Positions 1 through 9,700 of a stretch of DNA of 64,000 nt are shown in pieces. The DNA is taken from contig NZ_WEHZ01000002.1 of the NCBI RefSeq assembly GCF_012641745.1, positions 62,001 to 126,000 of the forward strand, read 5' to 3'. The translations under genes were made by a program, and so were the position numbers. Position 1 is the stretch's first letter; each line of letters begins with the position of its first letter. The notes below the pieces were generated by a model. The model was not told the origin of the DNA. It ran no database searches and saw only the letters and a program-made list of their open reading frames with translations. This DNA comes from Pseudoalteromonas peptidolytica. GTDB lineage: Bacteria > Pseudomonadota > Gammaproteobacteria > Enterobacterales > Alteromonadaceae.

Positions 1-1272
1 AGCGCACCTGTCTCCTTGAAGCAACAAATCATCATTCATACCTAGGCACATCGAGCAACCAGGTAAGCGCCACTCAAATCCAGCCTGAGTGAAAATCTTA
101 TCAAGCCCTTCCACTTCGGCTTGTTTTTTCACTTCACCAGAGCCAGGTACCACAATTGCTGACACACCAGATGCAATCTTATTATTTTCGACTACCCTTG
201 CAGCGGCACGGAGATCTTCGATGCGACCATTGGTGCATGAGCCAATAAATACATGATTTATCTCAATGTCTGAAATTTTAGAGCCCGGCGTGAGATCCAT
301 GTAGTGTAATGCTTTTTTGGCAGCTTCTTGATCGGCAGGATCCGTGAAGCTACTTGGATCTGGTACTATGTCATTAATACCCAAGACATGCCCAGGGTTA
401 GTGCCCCATGTCACTTGCGGTTGAATGTCGTTGGCATTGAGGGTTACAACCGTGTCGTAGAGTGCGTTGGGATCTGCTGTGAGTTGGCTCCAGTCTTGAC
501 AAGCAAGCTCCCACAGTTCGCCCTTTGGTGCAAACTCTTTATCTTTCAAATAGGCAAGTGTAACCTCATCTGGTGCGATCATTCCGGCTTTGGCTCCAGC
601 TTCGATAGACATATTGCAGATAGTCATTCGAGCCTCCATAGAGAGACTTGCTATTGCACTACCACAATACTCGATAACATGTCCGGTCGCCCCTGCATGC
701 CCAATTTTGGCTATAATAGCGAGGATCAAATCTTTTGCCGTCACCCCAAAAGGTAAAGTGCCGTTGACTTCAACTTTCATCGTCTTGGCTTTATGCTGCT
801 TTAGACTTGTGGTGGCCATAACGTGCTCGACTTGAGAGGTACCAATCCCAAATGCCAGTGCGCCAAATGCGCCGTGTGTTGCGGTGTGTGAATCTCCACA
901 TACGACTGTCATACCCGGTAGAATGAGTCCACGCTCTGGTGCCATAACATGTATGATCCCTTGTTTCACGTTACCTACAGGGTATAGCTGAACGCCAAAC
1001 TCCTCGCAATTTTCAATCAAGGCTTGTAGTTGTCTGCGGTTATTATCGCCACACGCATCTATGGCTAATGAGCGAGTAGAGATACTGTGATCCATGGTGC
1101 CAAATGTTTTATCTGGGCTGCGTAATTTGCGCTGCTTTTGCTTTAACCCATCAAACGCTTGAGGAGAGGTGACTTCATGTATTAAATGCCTGTCAATATA
1201 AAGCAATGCTTCATGACCGTCTTGCGTAATGACATGCGCATCCCACACTTTTTCATACAAGGTTTTAGGCAT
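1..1272 (-). CDS. leuC: 3-isopropylmalate dehydratase large subunit (partial, C-terminus beyond left edge)
   Basis: Large subunit of isopropylmalate isomerase, a cytosolic [4Fe-4S] enzyme that interconverts 2- and 3-isopropylmalate together with LeuD. The start ATG at 1272 gives [14 protein letters not shown], and the frame stays open for 424 codons to the window edge, so about 40 residues of the usual ~466 are missing. Visible are the LeuC core [19 protein letters not shown], the first cluster cysteine in GSCTNGR and the other two in PGCSMC. It starts 2 nt after the leuB stop, so the two are certainly co-transcribed, and leuD is expected just beyond the left edge. By eye it is closer to E. 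coli LeuC than the second LeuC at 3173-4582 (for example GDSHTAT and GTSQVEHV), so I take this one as the housekeeping copy. Confidence 0.95.
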   Translation of the reverse strand, partial: MPKTLYEKVWDAHVITQDGHEALLYIDRHLIHEVTSPQAFDGLKQKQRKLRSPDKTFGTMDHSISTRSLAIDACGDNNRRQLQALIENCEEFGVQLYPVGNVKQGIIHVMAPERGLILPGMTVVCGDSHTATHGAFGALAFGIGTSQVEHVMATTSLKQHKAKTMKVEVNGTLPFGVTAKDLILAIIAKIGHAGATGHVIEYCGSAIASLSMEARMTICNMSIEAGAKAGMIAPDEVTLAYLKDKEFAPKGELWELACQDWSQLTADPNALYDTVVTLNANDIQPQVTWGTNPGHVLGINDIVPDPSSFTDPADQEAAKKALHYMDLTPGSKISDIEINHVFIGSCTNGRIEDLRAAARVVENNKIASGVSAIVVPGSGEVKKQAEVEGLDKIFTQAGFEWRLPGCSMCLGMNDDLLLQGDRCA

Positions 1273-1274
1273 TA

Positions 1275-2450
<1,176 letters not shown>

Positions 2451-2511
2451 CTAACTGCAACTCAAAGCTCACGCCGGTGCGGTATAACCTATTTTCCCGC
2501 GCTTGGCTAAG

Positions 2512-3144
2512 TTATCTATCGTTCATATAAAAGGCGATGCCAATAATATCTCGATACGTTTCAATATTGGGTAATTTGGGTGTGAACGGAGACACATAAT
2601 GTTTGTGCTTGAGATCTTCAACATAAAGGCTTTGTCCAGGCTCTAGCTTTTTCTCAAATAAAATGTTGCTGGTGTCGTTGAAGTCGCTAATAAAAGAGAT
2701 TGCACCGTTCACATTATGCTCATTGATTAGGTTGATAGCGATAAAGTCGGTTTCATCATGGTGAAAACCTTCAGGGGCAGGGTAGCCGACAATCTTAGCA
2801 TCTGCGGTAACGCGTATTTGATGGCAACCAATAAAAAAGTGATCGGCATTGACCCACTCTTTTTCTAATGCGTCAGTAACAATCGCTTGCGCAAATTTTT
2901 TGGCCTCCTCACCCGTATGTTGGAACGATCTTTTAATTCCACCAGCGTATGAGTTAGCTTCATTAGATTGAAAAAAAGGCTTAGTCGCATTCCAATCGAC
3001 TTTACCATTTTTTACTTCACCATAAGAAAAAGTTCTAAAACGTTTCATGCCATCTTTGATGTAAGGATCGGCTGGCAACGCATCATAGCTTTTTAATAAG
3101 TCATTATTAATTTTGTCAGCATTACATACTAAGCTGAAAGACAT
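2512..3144 (-). CDS. 2-oxoglutarate/Fe(II) oxygenase, L-isoleucine dioxygenase (IDO) family; predicted C4-hydroxylase of homoisoleucine
   Basis: A 210-aa member of the 2OG-Fe_Oxy_2 family (PF10014), recognised by similarity to Bacillus thuringiensis isoleucine 4-hydroxylase. Shared features are RFRTFSYGE near residue 36, a FFQSNEANSYAGG block near 57-69, GCHQIR at 106, and the metal ligands His128-x-Asp130 and His182 in HYVSP. Arg198 in YRDI should bind 2-oxoglutarate. Known family chemistry is C4 hydroxylation of free aliphatic amino acids. On homoisoleucine this would give the tertiary alcohol needed for a 5-ethyl-5-methyl lactone, which is inference. The start at 3144 has an AGGAG box 8 nt upstream. 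The frame extends further upstream, but only as overlap with the second leuC in another frame. The gene lies 28 nt after leuC2, inside the leu-like operon. Substrate and position are untested. Confidence 0.85.
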   Translation of the reverse strand: MSFSLVCNADKINNDLLKSYDALPADPYIKDGMKRFRTFSYGEVKNGKVDWNATKPFFQSNEANSYAGGIKRSFQHTGEEAKKFAQAIVTDALEKEWVNADHFFIGCHQIRVTADAKIVGYPAPEGFHHDETDFIAINLINEHNVNGAISFISDFNDTSNILFEKKLEPGQSLYVEDLKHKHYVSPFTPKLPNIETYRDIIGIAFYMNDR

Positions 3145-3172
3145 GATTAAACTCCTAATTAATTTAATTATT

Positions 3173-4582
3173 TCATAATGCTGGGTTAGCAATATGTCCT
3201 TTGATTGCTGATTCCACCACGGTTCTAGGGCTAGCAAGGTGGGTAAGTACGCCTTTACCTTGGCGGTTTTCAAAGTTCCTGTTGCTAGTAGAAATACACC
3301 TAGTGCCTGCGGATAAAGTGTCGTTGTTGATTGCAACGCATAAAGAACAACCCGGGAGACGCCACTCAAATCCGGCTTGTTCGAAAAGCGTATGAAGCCC
3401 TTCAGCTTCAGCCTGCTTTTTGACTTCCATTGAGCCTGGAACAATGATCGCTTTAACTTTTGGGCTAACACGACGTTTGTTTATTTGCGTAGCCGCTGCT
3501 CGTAAGTCTTCGATTCTGCTATTCGTGCATGAGCCAACAAAAGCAACATCTATTTTTACTTCATCTAAGCGCATACCCGGCGTTAACTGCATATACGAGT
3601 AGGCTCTGCTCATTCCTTGCGCTCTGTTCTCGTCTTGTTCTTGCTCTGGGAAAGGTAAGAGACTAGTAACGTCAATCGCATGTTCTGGACTGGTTCCCCA
3701 AGTTACAAAAGAGTGAGTATCGTCGACATTGATACTTGCTTCTTTGTCAAAGATGGCATCATTATCGCTACGTAATGCTGTCCAATCTGCCAAAGCTTCT
3801 AGCCAAGCATCGCCTTTTGGAGCCAATTGCCGACCTTTAATGTAATCAATGGTTTTCTGATCCGGGGCTATTAGCCCTGCTTTTGCGCCTAGTTCAACTG
3901 ACATATTACAAAGCGTCATTCTTTGTTCCATGGATAAGTTTTCAATTACCGACCCACAAAACTCGACTACATAGCCGTTGCCTGAACTTACACCAAGAGT
4001 TTGGATGGTTTTCAAAATAATATCTTTTGCGGAAATAGCATCATTAGGTCGACCTTCAACGGTGATCCGAAATGTTTTTTGTTTCTTTTGTACAAGCGTC
4101 TGAGTGACAAGGACATGTTCGATTTCAGAAGCGCCAATACCAAATGCAAGTGCGCCAAATGCGCCATGTGTAGAAGCGTGCGAATCTCCACACACTACAA
4201 TTGTTCCAGGAAGAATAAAACCAAGTTCTGGGCCGATGACATGCACTATCCCTTGACGAGTGTGACCTAAATCAAACAGAGGAATACCATGGGTTTCACA
4301 GTTACTGTGCATTAATGCTAGAAGATTACGTTGCTCAGCGGACATGACGTCGATAAGATCTTTTGCTGTTGGCACTACGTGATCCATGGTGCCTATGGCA
4401 AGCAGCGGTTGCCGAACACTGTGCTGCTTTTCTGACAAACCAGAAAATGCCTGTGCAGATGTCACTTCATGAATGAGATGTCGGTCAACATATAATAAAG
4501 AAAATCCGTTGGGCATTTCCTTCACTAGGTGGCTTTCCCAAATTTTATCGTAAAGTGTTTTTGCTTTCACAATCTTTCCCAT
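3173..4582 (-). CDS. second, diverged isopropylmalate dehydratase large subunit (LeuC paralogue)
   Basis: Complete 469-aa LeuC-type aconitase-fold protein. The cluster cysteines are present in GSCTNSR and PGCSLC, and the C-terminal STSNRNFENRQG block is kept, so the enzyme looks functional. It differs from the canonical LeuC in the same window at conserved sites: GDSHAST for GDSHTAT, GASEIEHVLVT for [11 protein letters not shown], and SGNGYVVEF for GATGHVIEY. That suggests a changed substrate. Placed between the leuA-like gene (68 nt gap) and the amino-acid hydroxylase (28 nt gap), it is the natural isomerase for an elongation cycle on a longer keto acid such as 3-methyl-2-oxopentanoate. It needs a LeuD small subunit, not in the window. 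A gene duplication or acquisition together with the hydroxylase is likely. Confidence 0.9.
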   Translation of the reverse strand: MGKIVKAKTLYDKIWESHLVKEMPNGFSLLYVDRHLIHEVTSAQAFSGLSEKQHSVRQPLLAIGTMDHVVPTAKDLIDVMSAEQRNLLALMHSNCETHGIPLFDLGHTRQGIVHVIGPELGFILPGTIVVCGDSHASTHGAFGALAFGIGASEIEHVLVTQTLVQKKQKTFRITVEGRPNDAISAKDIILKTIQTLGVSSGNGYVVEFCGSVIENLSMEQRMTLCNMSVELGAKAGLIAPDQKTIDYIKGRQLAPKGDAWLEALADWTALRSDNDAIFDKEASINVDDTHSFVTWGTSPEHAIDVTSLLPFPEQEQDENRAQGMSRAYSYMQLTPGMRLDEVKIDVAFVGSCTNSRIEDLRAAATQINKRRVSPKVKAIIVPGSMEVKKQAEAEGLHTLFEQAGFEWRLPGCSLCVAINNDTLSAGTRCISTSNRNFENRQGKGVLTHLASPRTVVESAIKGHIANPAL

Positions 4583-4650
4583 TTGTATTGCATTTCTTCA
4601 ATTTCATTAAGATTTTGTTTGTTGTTTATTATTTTGCATTTTTATTTTAT

Positions 4651-6192
4651 TTAGGCTGATTGCAAAGAATGCTGATGTTCCCTTATCTGGTTAAGCATAT
4701 TAATGATGTTCAATATAGAAATATATGATTTTATTATTGCTATATTTGGATCTTCATCATAGCCTTCTCCATAAATGGGCTTGTTATTTAAGGTAATGCT
4801 AAGTTTTGCATTATAAATAAAGTTTTCAGGAGCGAATTCTAAAGATAGATCTCGAATAATGATGGCCTCATTCGTTATTTTTAGATTCTGTAATGCTTCA
4901 ATTAGATTTGTGCTATCTGATTCAAAACTCTGTAATTTTTGATTGTTTTGCAGGACTAAATTAACCGAAATAGCGCGTTCAGAAGCGCACTTGGTGATAG
5001 CACTCACTAAGCTATATCTTTTGTCACAGAGATTTACTTTATTCTTGTAATACAAAGATGTTAAATCGTACCAATAAACCTGCCCTTTTTTGTCAGCAAG
5101 TTGTAGGAATTGATTGTAAATATTGTTAATTTCTTGATCTTCGCATGGGCAGCCTGTTTGTGTTAAAAAATGTGCAATAGCTTTTCGACCAGAACGAGCT
5201 GTGAAGTAAAGTTCGTTTTTACTTATGCCAACTTGTTCTGGGTGAAATATTTCATAAGTAATACTGGATTTGATAACGCCGTCTTGATGTATTCCTGATG
5301 AATGTGCAAATGCGTTACCTCCCACAACCGCTTTATTCAACTGTACAGGCATTCTAGCTACAGAGCTGACAAGCTCTGAAGTTGGTTTGATAAGCTCAGT
5401 TTTAATATTGGTGTAAAGGCCGAACAGGTCTTTGCGAGCACTGAGTAGCATGGTGATTTCTTCTAATGCGCAGTTTCCGGCACGCTCTCCAATACCATTG
5501 ACCGTGCACTCAATTTGCCTTACTCCGGCTAACAATGATTCAGCACTATTTGCTACTGCTAGGCCTAAATCATTGTGGCAGTGAACCGATAAAATAGCTT
5601 GATCAATATTAGAAACATTGGCTTTTATGTGGCTGAGGAGCTGATGAAATTCTTTCGGAGTGGTATAACCTACTGTATCAGCTAAGTTAACGGTTGTAGC
5701 CCCAGCTGCAATGGCTTTTTCGATGATATAGCAAAGGTCTTCAGGTGGGGTGCGAGTGGCATCTTCACACCCAAATTCAATATCATCAGTATATTCTTTA
5801 GCGATGGAAATCGCCTCTACAGCTTTATCCGTGGCCGCTTGTAAATTGATATTTAACTTTTTCTCAAGATGTATAGGTGAAGTGGCAATAAAAATATGAA
5901 TACGTTTATGTTGCGCGGGCTTTAATGCTTCACCACATGCGATAACATCTTCAGGCACGGCTCTGGCCAGTGCACAGATCGTAGGTCCTTGAATCTCTTT
6001 TGCAATTAACTCTACAGAGGCAAAGTCCCCAGGAGAAGAAGCGGGAAACCCAACCTCCATTACATCAACATTTAGCTTCGCAATTGCCTTTGCAAGTTGT
6101 AATTTTTCATCTTTTGATAAGCTTCTTCGCAGTGCCTGTTCACCGTCTCGCAATGTTGTATCAAAAATACGAACTCTATTATTTGATTTCAA
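4651..6192 (-). CDS. leuA: 2-isopropylmalate synthase family protein (leucine synthesis or isoleucine-chain homologation)
   Basis: Condenses a 2-keto acid with acetyl-CoA. The 513-aa protein starts at a TTG (6192) with GAGG 6 nt upstream, and no in-frame ATG fits. The N-terminus then aligns with E. coli LeuA. Motifs are FDTTLRDGEQA near residue 9, MEVGFPASSPGDF, the metal-binding His-Cys-His in SVHCHNDLGLA, and NGIGERAGNCALEE. The catalytic half is well conserved. The C-terminal regulatory domain (from about residue 390) is present but strongly diverged, so leucine feedback may be weak or absent. As first gene of an operon with a LeuC paralogue and an IDO-type hydroxylase, it is a candidate for acting on 3-methyl-2-oxopentanoate to make homoisoleucine. 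It could equally be the ordinary LeuA serving leucine. The sequence alone does not decide. Confidence 0.85.
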   Translation of the reverse strand: MKSNNRVRIFDTTLRDGEQALRRSLSKDEKLQLAKAIAKLNVDVMEVGFPASSPGDFASVELIAKEIQGPTICALARAVPEDVIACGEALKPAQHKRIHIFIATSPIHLEKKLNINLQAATDKAVEAISIAKEYTDDIEFGCEDATRTPPEDLCYIIEKAIAAGATTVNLADTVGYTTPKEFHQLLSHIKANVSNIDQAILSVHCHNDLGLAVANSAESLLAGVRQIECTVNGIGERAGNCALEEITMLLSARKDLFGLYTNIKTELIKPTSELVSSVARMPVQLNKAVVGGNAFAHSSGIHQDGVIKSSITYEIFHPEQVGISKNELYFTARSGRKAIAHFLTQTGCPCEDQEINNIYNQFLQLADKKGQVYWYDLTSLYYKNKVNLCDKRYSLVSAITKCASERAISVNLVLQNNQKLQSFESDSTNLIEALQNLKITNEAIIIRDLSLEFAPENFIYNAKLSITLNNKPIYGEGYDEDPNIAIIKSYISILNIINMLNQIREHQHSLQSA

Positions 6193-6258
6193 ACTTAAAC
6201 CTCATATGTGATTGTATTATTTATGATAATTCGCCACAGCAAGGGGAGGTTGATTGAT

Positions 6259-6324
6259 TTATAAGGGGTGGTAGTTACTGTTGATGAAGCCGCAACTAAA
6301 TAACTTCCTTCCCACAAACCACAT
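6259..6324 (-). CDS. possible 21-codon leader peptide upstream of the leuA-like operon
   Basis: Short frame starting ATG at 6324 with AAGGA 4 nt upstream, encoding MWFVGRKLFSCGFINSNYHP plus a final Leu, 66 nt before the leuA-like TTG start. It has only two Leu codons, so it is not a typical leucine attenuator, and I see no clear terminator hairpin between it and leuA. The support is position and a good ribosome-binding site. It may be chance in this AT-rich region. Confidence 0.25.
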   Translation of the reverse strand: MWFVGRKLFSCGFINSNYHPL

Positions 6325-6565
6325 TCTTCCTTGTTGTTTCCAATACTTATATATGGAACCCGTTAATTAGCTTTATGAGTGAGCCTTTTTACGCTTTTAT
6401 TTTATTTTAAATTTTTGATCAATTTCGTTTTAATTTGTTTTGTTTTATTTTGCTATTTGCAATAGTTTGTTTGTTTACTTGGTGTTTTATATGGTTTTAT
6501 GATTGCACTCGGTTTTTTTTAAGTCAACGGTTTATTTTTTTTGTGTTTGGTTTGTTTTGTTTTTG

Positions 6566-6594
6566 TTGACACTTTTTTACCTATCGGTTAGCTT
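6566..6594 (+). promoter_or_regulatory. candidate sigma70-like promoter for the assembly-line operon
   Basis: A perfect TTGACA at 6566-6571 is followed after 17 nt by TAGCTT at 6589-6594, a weak -10. It lies in the T-rich divergent region (6193-6783) between the leu-like operon and the biosynthetic genes. Only the -35 is convincing. Confidence 0.25.
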
Positions 6595-6684
6595 AATTTT
6601 TCATAATTCTCGAGACACTAAAAAGGGTGATGAATTAGCTATATTTTCTTAGTTTTTTCTGATTAAAGTGTTGGAGAAGGAGGG

Positions 6685-6756
6685 ATGGTCGTAATTATCA
6701 TTTTTACATTTTTATGTATTAAGTATTTCGGCTCTATATGTATTATTGCTAATTAG
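6685..6756 (+). CDS. possible Ile-rich hydrophobic leader peptide before the FAAL gene
   Basis: A 23-codon frame preceded by the purine-rich run GGAGAAGGAGGG (GGAG is 8 nt from the ATG, while the AGGAGG core lies unusually close). It begins MVVIIIFTFLC and ends SICIIAN, with seven Ile codons and two Val codons, and stops 27 nt before the FAAL start. Such composition suits either a branched-chain-amino-acid-sensing leader or a tiny membrane peptide. The FAAL gene itself has no visible Shine-Dalgarno, so translation coupling is conceivable. I see no firm alternative hairpins. The call rests on position, binding site and codon content. Confidence 0.4.
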   Translation: MVVIIIFTFLCIKYFGSICIIAN

Positions 6757-6783
6757 GCAAGGAATTATAAAGTAGTATAAGTT

Positions 6784-9700
6784 ATGAATTATAATAATCG
6801 TAGTAACGAGAATGAATTTGTAGGTGATAGTAAAGCCTTAACTTACGTCTCTCTTATACAAGAGCATGCCAAAAACAAACCGCACGACACAGCCTTTGAG
6901 TTTATCCGATCTAAAGATATCGATGATGTTGAATCATTGAGCTTCTTGCAATTACTCCAGTATTCAAAACAGATAAGTTCAGTACTGCTTAAACAGCCAA
7001 AGCTAGGTGCGGTGGTTATCGCTGTGCCGACCGGAAAATTCTTTATTACGAGTTTACTGGGATGTTTTATTTCCAAGCGTATTGCCATTCCTCAAGTGTT
7101 ACCAGATTCAGCCGCTAATTTGACGAATCTTGAAAAAGTAGTGGAAGATGCAGGTGCGACGACTATTGTTTGCCTGCGTCAACATGAAGATAAGCTTAAA
7201 TCCCAATTTGAGCAGCAGCTTATTACAGGTGCACTTTCAATATTGATTATTGATGAGTTGAGCTTTGAAGGGCTATCTGATGAGAGCTTTGATCTTCCTA
7301 TCATTCATCCACAAGACATCGCCTATCTTCAGTACACATCAGGCTCAACTGGATCACCGAAGGGCGTGATCATTAAGCATGAAAATCTGATCGCGAATTT
7401 GGAGAGTATCAAATCGGCATATGGGTTTGATAGCTCGCTTGTTTGCGTTTCTTGGTTACCACCTTTCCATGATATGGGACTCGTAGGGTGTTATTTAACC
7501 CCAACTTATAATGGCGGGAAGTCAGTGGTATTTTCTAGTACTAACTTCTTAAAACGCCCGTTGATGTGGTTAGAGGCTATTTCAAAATTTAAAGGCACTT
7601 ATCTGGCCGGTCCAAACTTCTCTTTTGATTATTGTGTTCGTAAAGCTGCCGGAAAAGATCTCAGCCATATCAATCTATCGACGTTAGACAAAATGATTAA
7701 TGGTGCAGAGCCTGTTAAAGCAGAAACACTAAATCGATTTATTGAGGTATTTAAGCCATTAGGGCTGAGAAGTGATGTGTTTTATGCCAGTTATGGTATG
7801 GCAGAGTGTGTGTTATTTACATCAGCTGAGCGATACACTGGTCAATCGGTACCATATCAAGGGATTGGCAGGGTGAGTTGTGGTATTTCTCAAGACCAGC
7901 ATGAAATTCTCATTGTTGACCCTGAAACACACGAAGTATGTGGCGATGGTAATATCGGCGAAATTTGGATTGCAGGTCCTTCGGTTTGCTCTGGATACTA
8001 TAAAAAGTCAGAGACAATAAACGCCGTTTTTAATAACACAGTAGCGGGCAATAGCAACCAGTTTTTTAGAACCGGTGATCTTGGATTTAAGTCCGAAGCT
8101 AAGCTTTATATCACCGGCAGGATCAAAGAAACCATTATTATACGAGGCAAAAACTTCTATCCTCACGATATTGAAGCGTCGGTCACTAAAGTTGATGCGC
8201 TTTGTAAAGTGAATGAATGTGCCGTGTTTAGTTCATCTCATCAAGATGAAGAAAAAGTGGTTGTCGTTCAAAAATTAAATACAGTTAAAGTCAGTGAAGC
8301 TGAAGCACATGCCTTGTTGAAAAAAATATCGGTGGCGCTATCTGTGCACCATGGTCTTCAAGTGGCTGAACTTGTGATTGTTAAACGCATCCCGAAAACC
8401 ACCAGTGGTAAAATTCAACGCACAAAAATCAGACAAATGTATGAAGCAAATGAGCTTGATATTATTTGTCTTGTAAATGAAACCGCGACTGCTGAGGTGC
8501 AACAGCGCCCGGCAACAGCCATCGATTTACAGCAAAGTCAGCACAAAGCAAATGAATTAATTGAATGGTTGCAAGATTATTCAAGCCGCCGTATTAACTC
8601 GCAATTGATTGATGAGCGTCGCTGTATTCCGCCTTATGTTGTCATGGATTTTAGCACTCAAGGAATACTAGGATTGCTTGTGCCACCAGAGCAAGGCGGG
8701 GTTGGTCTAAGTACCACAGATACATTTAAAGTGGTCTCTGCATTAGCATCAGTAGACCTTACCTTGGCATTATTTGTAGGACTACACCAAGTATTGGGGA
8801 TCCGTCCAATATTAATGTCTGCAAAACCAGCTATCCGCTCACAATTCGTCTCAGAGTTGGCGCAAGGCCGCATGCTTGCCGCTTTTGCCCTCACCGAGCC
8901 CAGTGCAGGTTCTGATCCTCGCCAGATTAAGCTTACTGCGAAAAAAGTAGACGGCGGTTGGCGCTTATCAGGTGAGAAAATTTGGTCAGGAAATGCCGCT
9001 TGGTCAAACCTCATTAATGTGTTCGCCCTTGCTTTTGATAATGAGCAAGCTCTGGGGATGACAGGGTTTGTTGTTGATAGTAATTCTGTCGGTATACAGC
9101 AAGGCCCAGAAGCATTAACCATGGGTTTCCGTGGCATGGTACAAAATAAAATTTACTTCAATGATGTGTTTGTACCTGATGAACGCATGCTTGGCACATT
9201 AGGTAAAGGATTTGATGTCGCAAAAGACGCGATGATGCTTGGCCGTGCAGGTATCGCTGCGATGGCAATAGGTACTATGCGTCGAAGTCTTGCGGTGATG
9301 CAGAGGTATGCTAGCAAACGTATTATTTCTACTGGTCGCTTGTCAGATAACCCTGAAACTCAGAAAAAGATAACCGCTCATGCTTTTGCATTATCGGCAT
9401 CAGAAGCACTGTTAGAAAGAGTCTCAATGCTGACAGATTTGCAGCAAAATGTACCTGATGAGATGTTCGCTATTGTTAAATATATTGTCACTGAGTTTGC
9501 TTGGCATTGTGTTGACGATGCGATGCAGATGCTAGGTGGTCGAGGATATATCGAGAGTAATGGTTTTGCTCAAGTATACCGTGACACTCGACTACTAAGA
9601 GTCTTTGAGGGCCCCACAGAAACATTACAAGTGTTTGTTGGTGCAAGTTACCTTGCAAACCCTGATAACTTAAGTGTCTTTATTGCTGATGCTGATGGCT

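Noticed and set aside
3145..3471. N-terminal extension of the oxygenase frame
   Set aside because: It overlaps leuC2 in another frame. The IDO-like protein begins at 3144 with a clear AGGAG site.
6394..6560. T-rich tract considered as a terminator, origin or DNA-uptake signal
   Set aside because: No stem or iterated motif is visible. It is best described as AT-rich promoter-region DNA.
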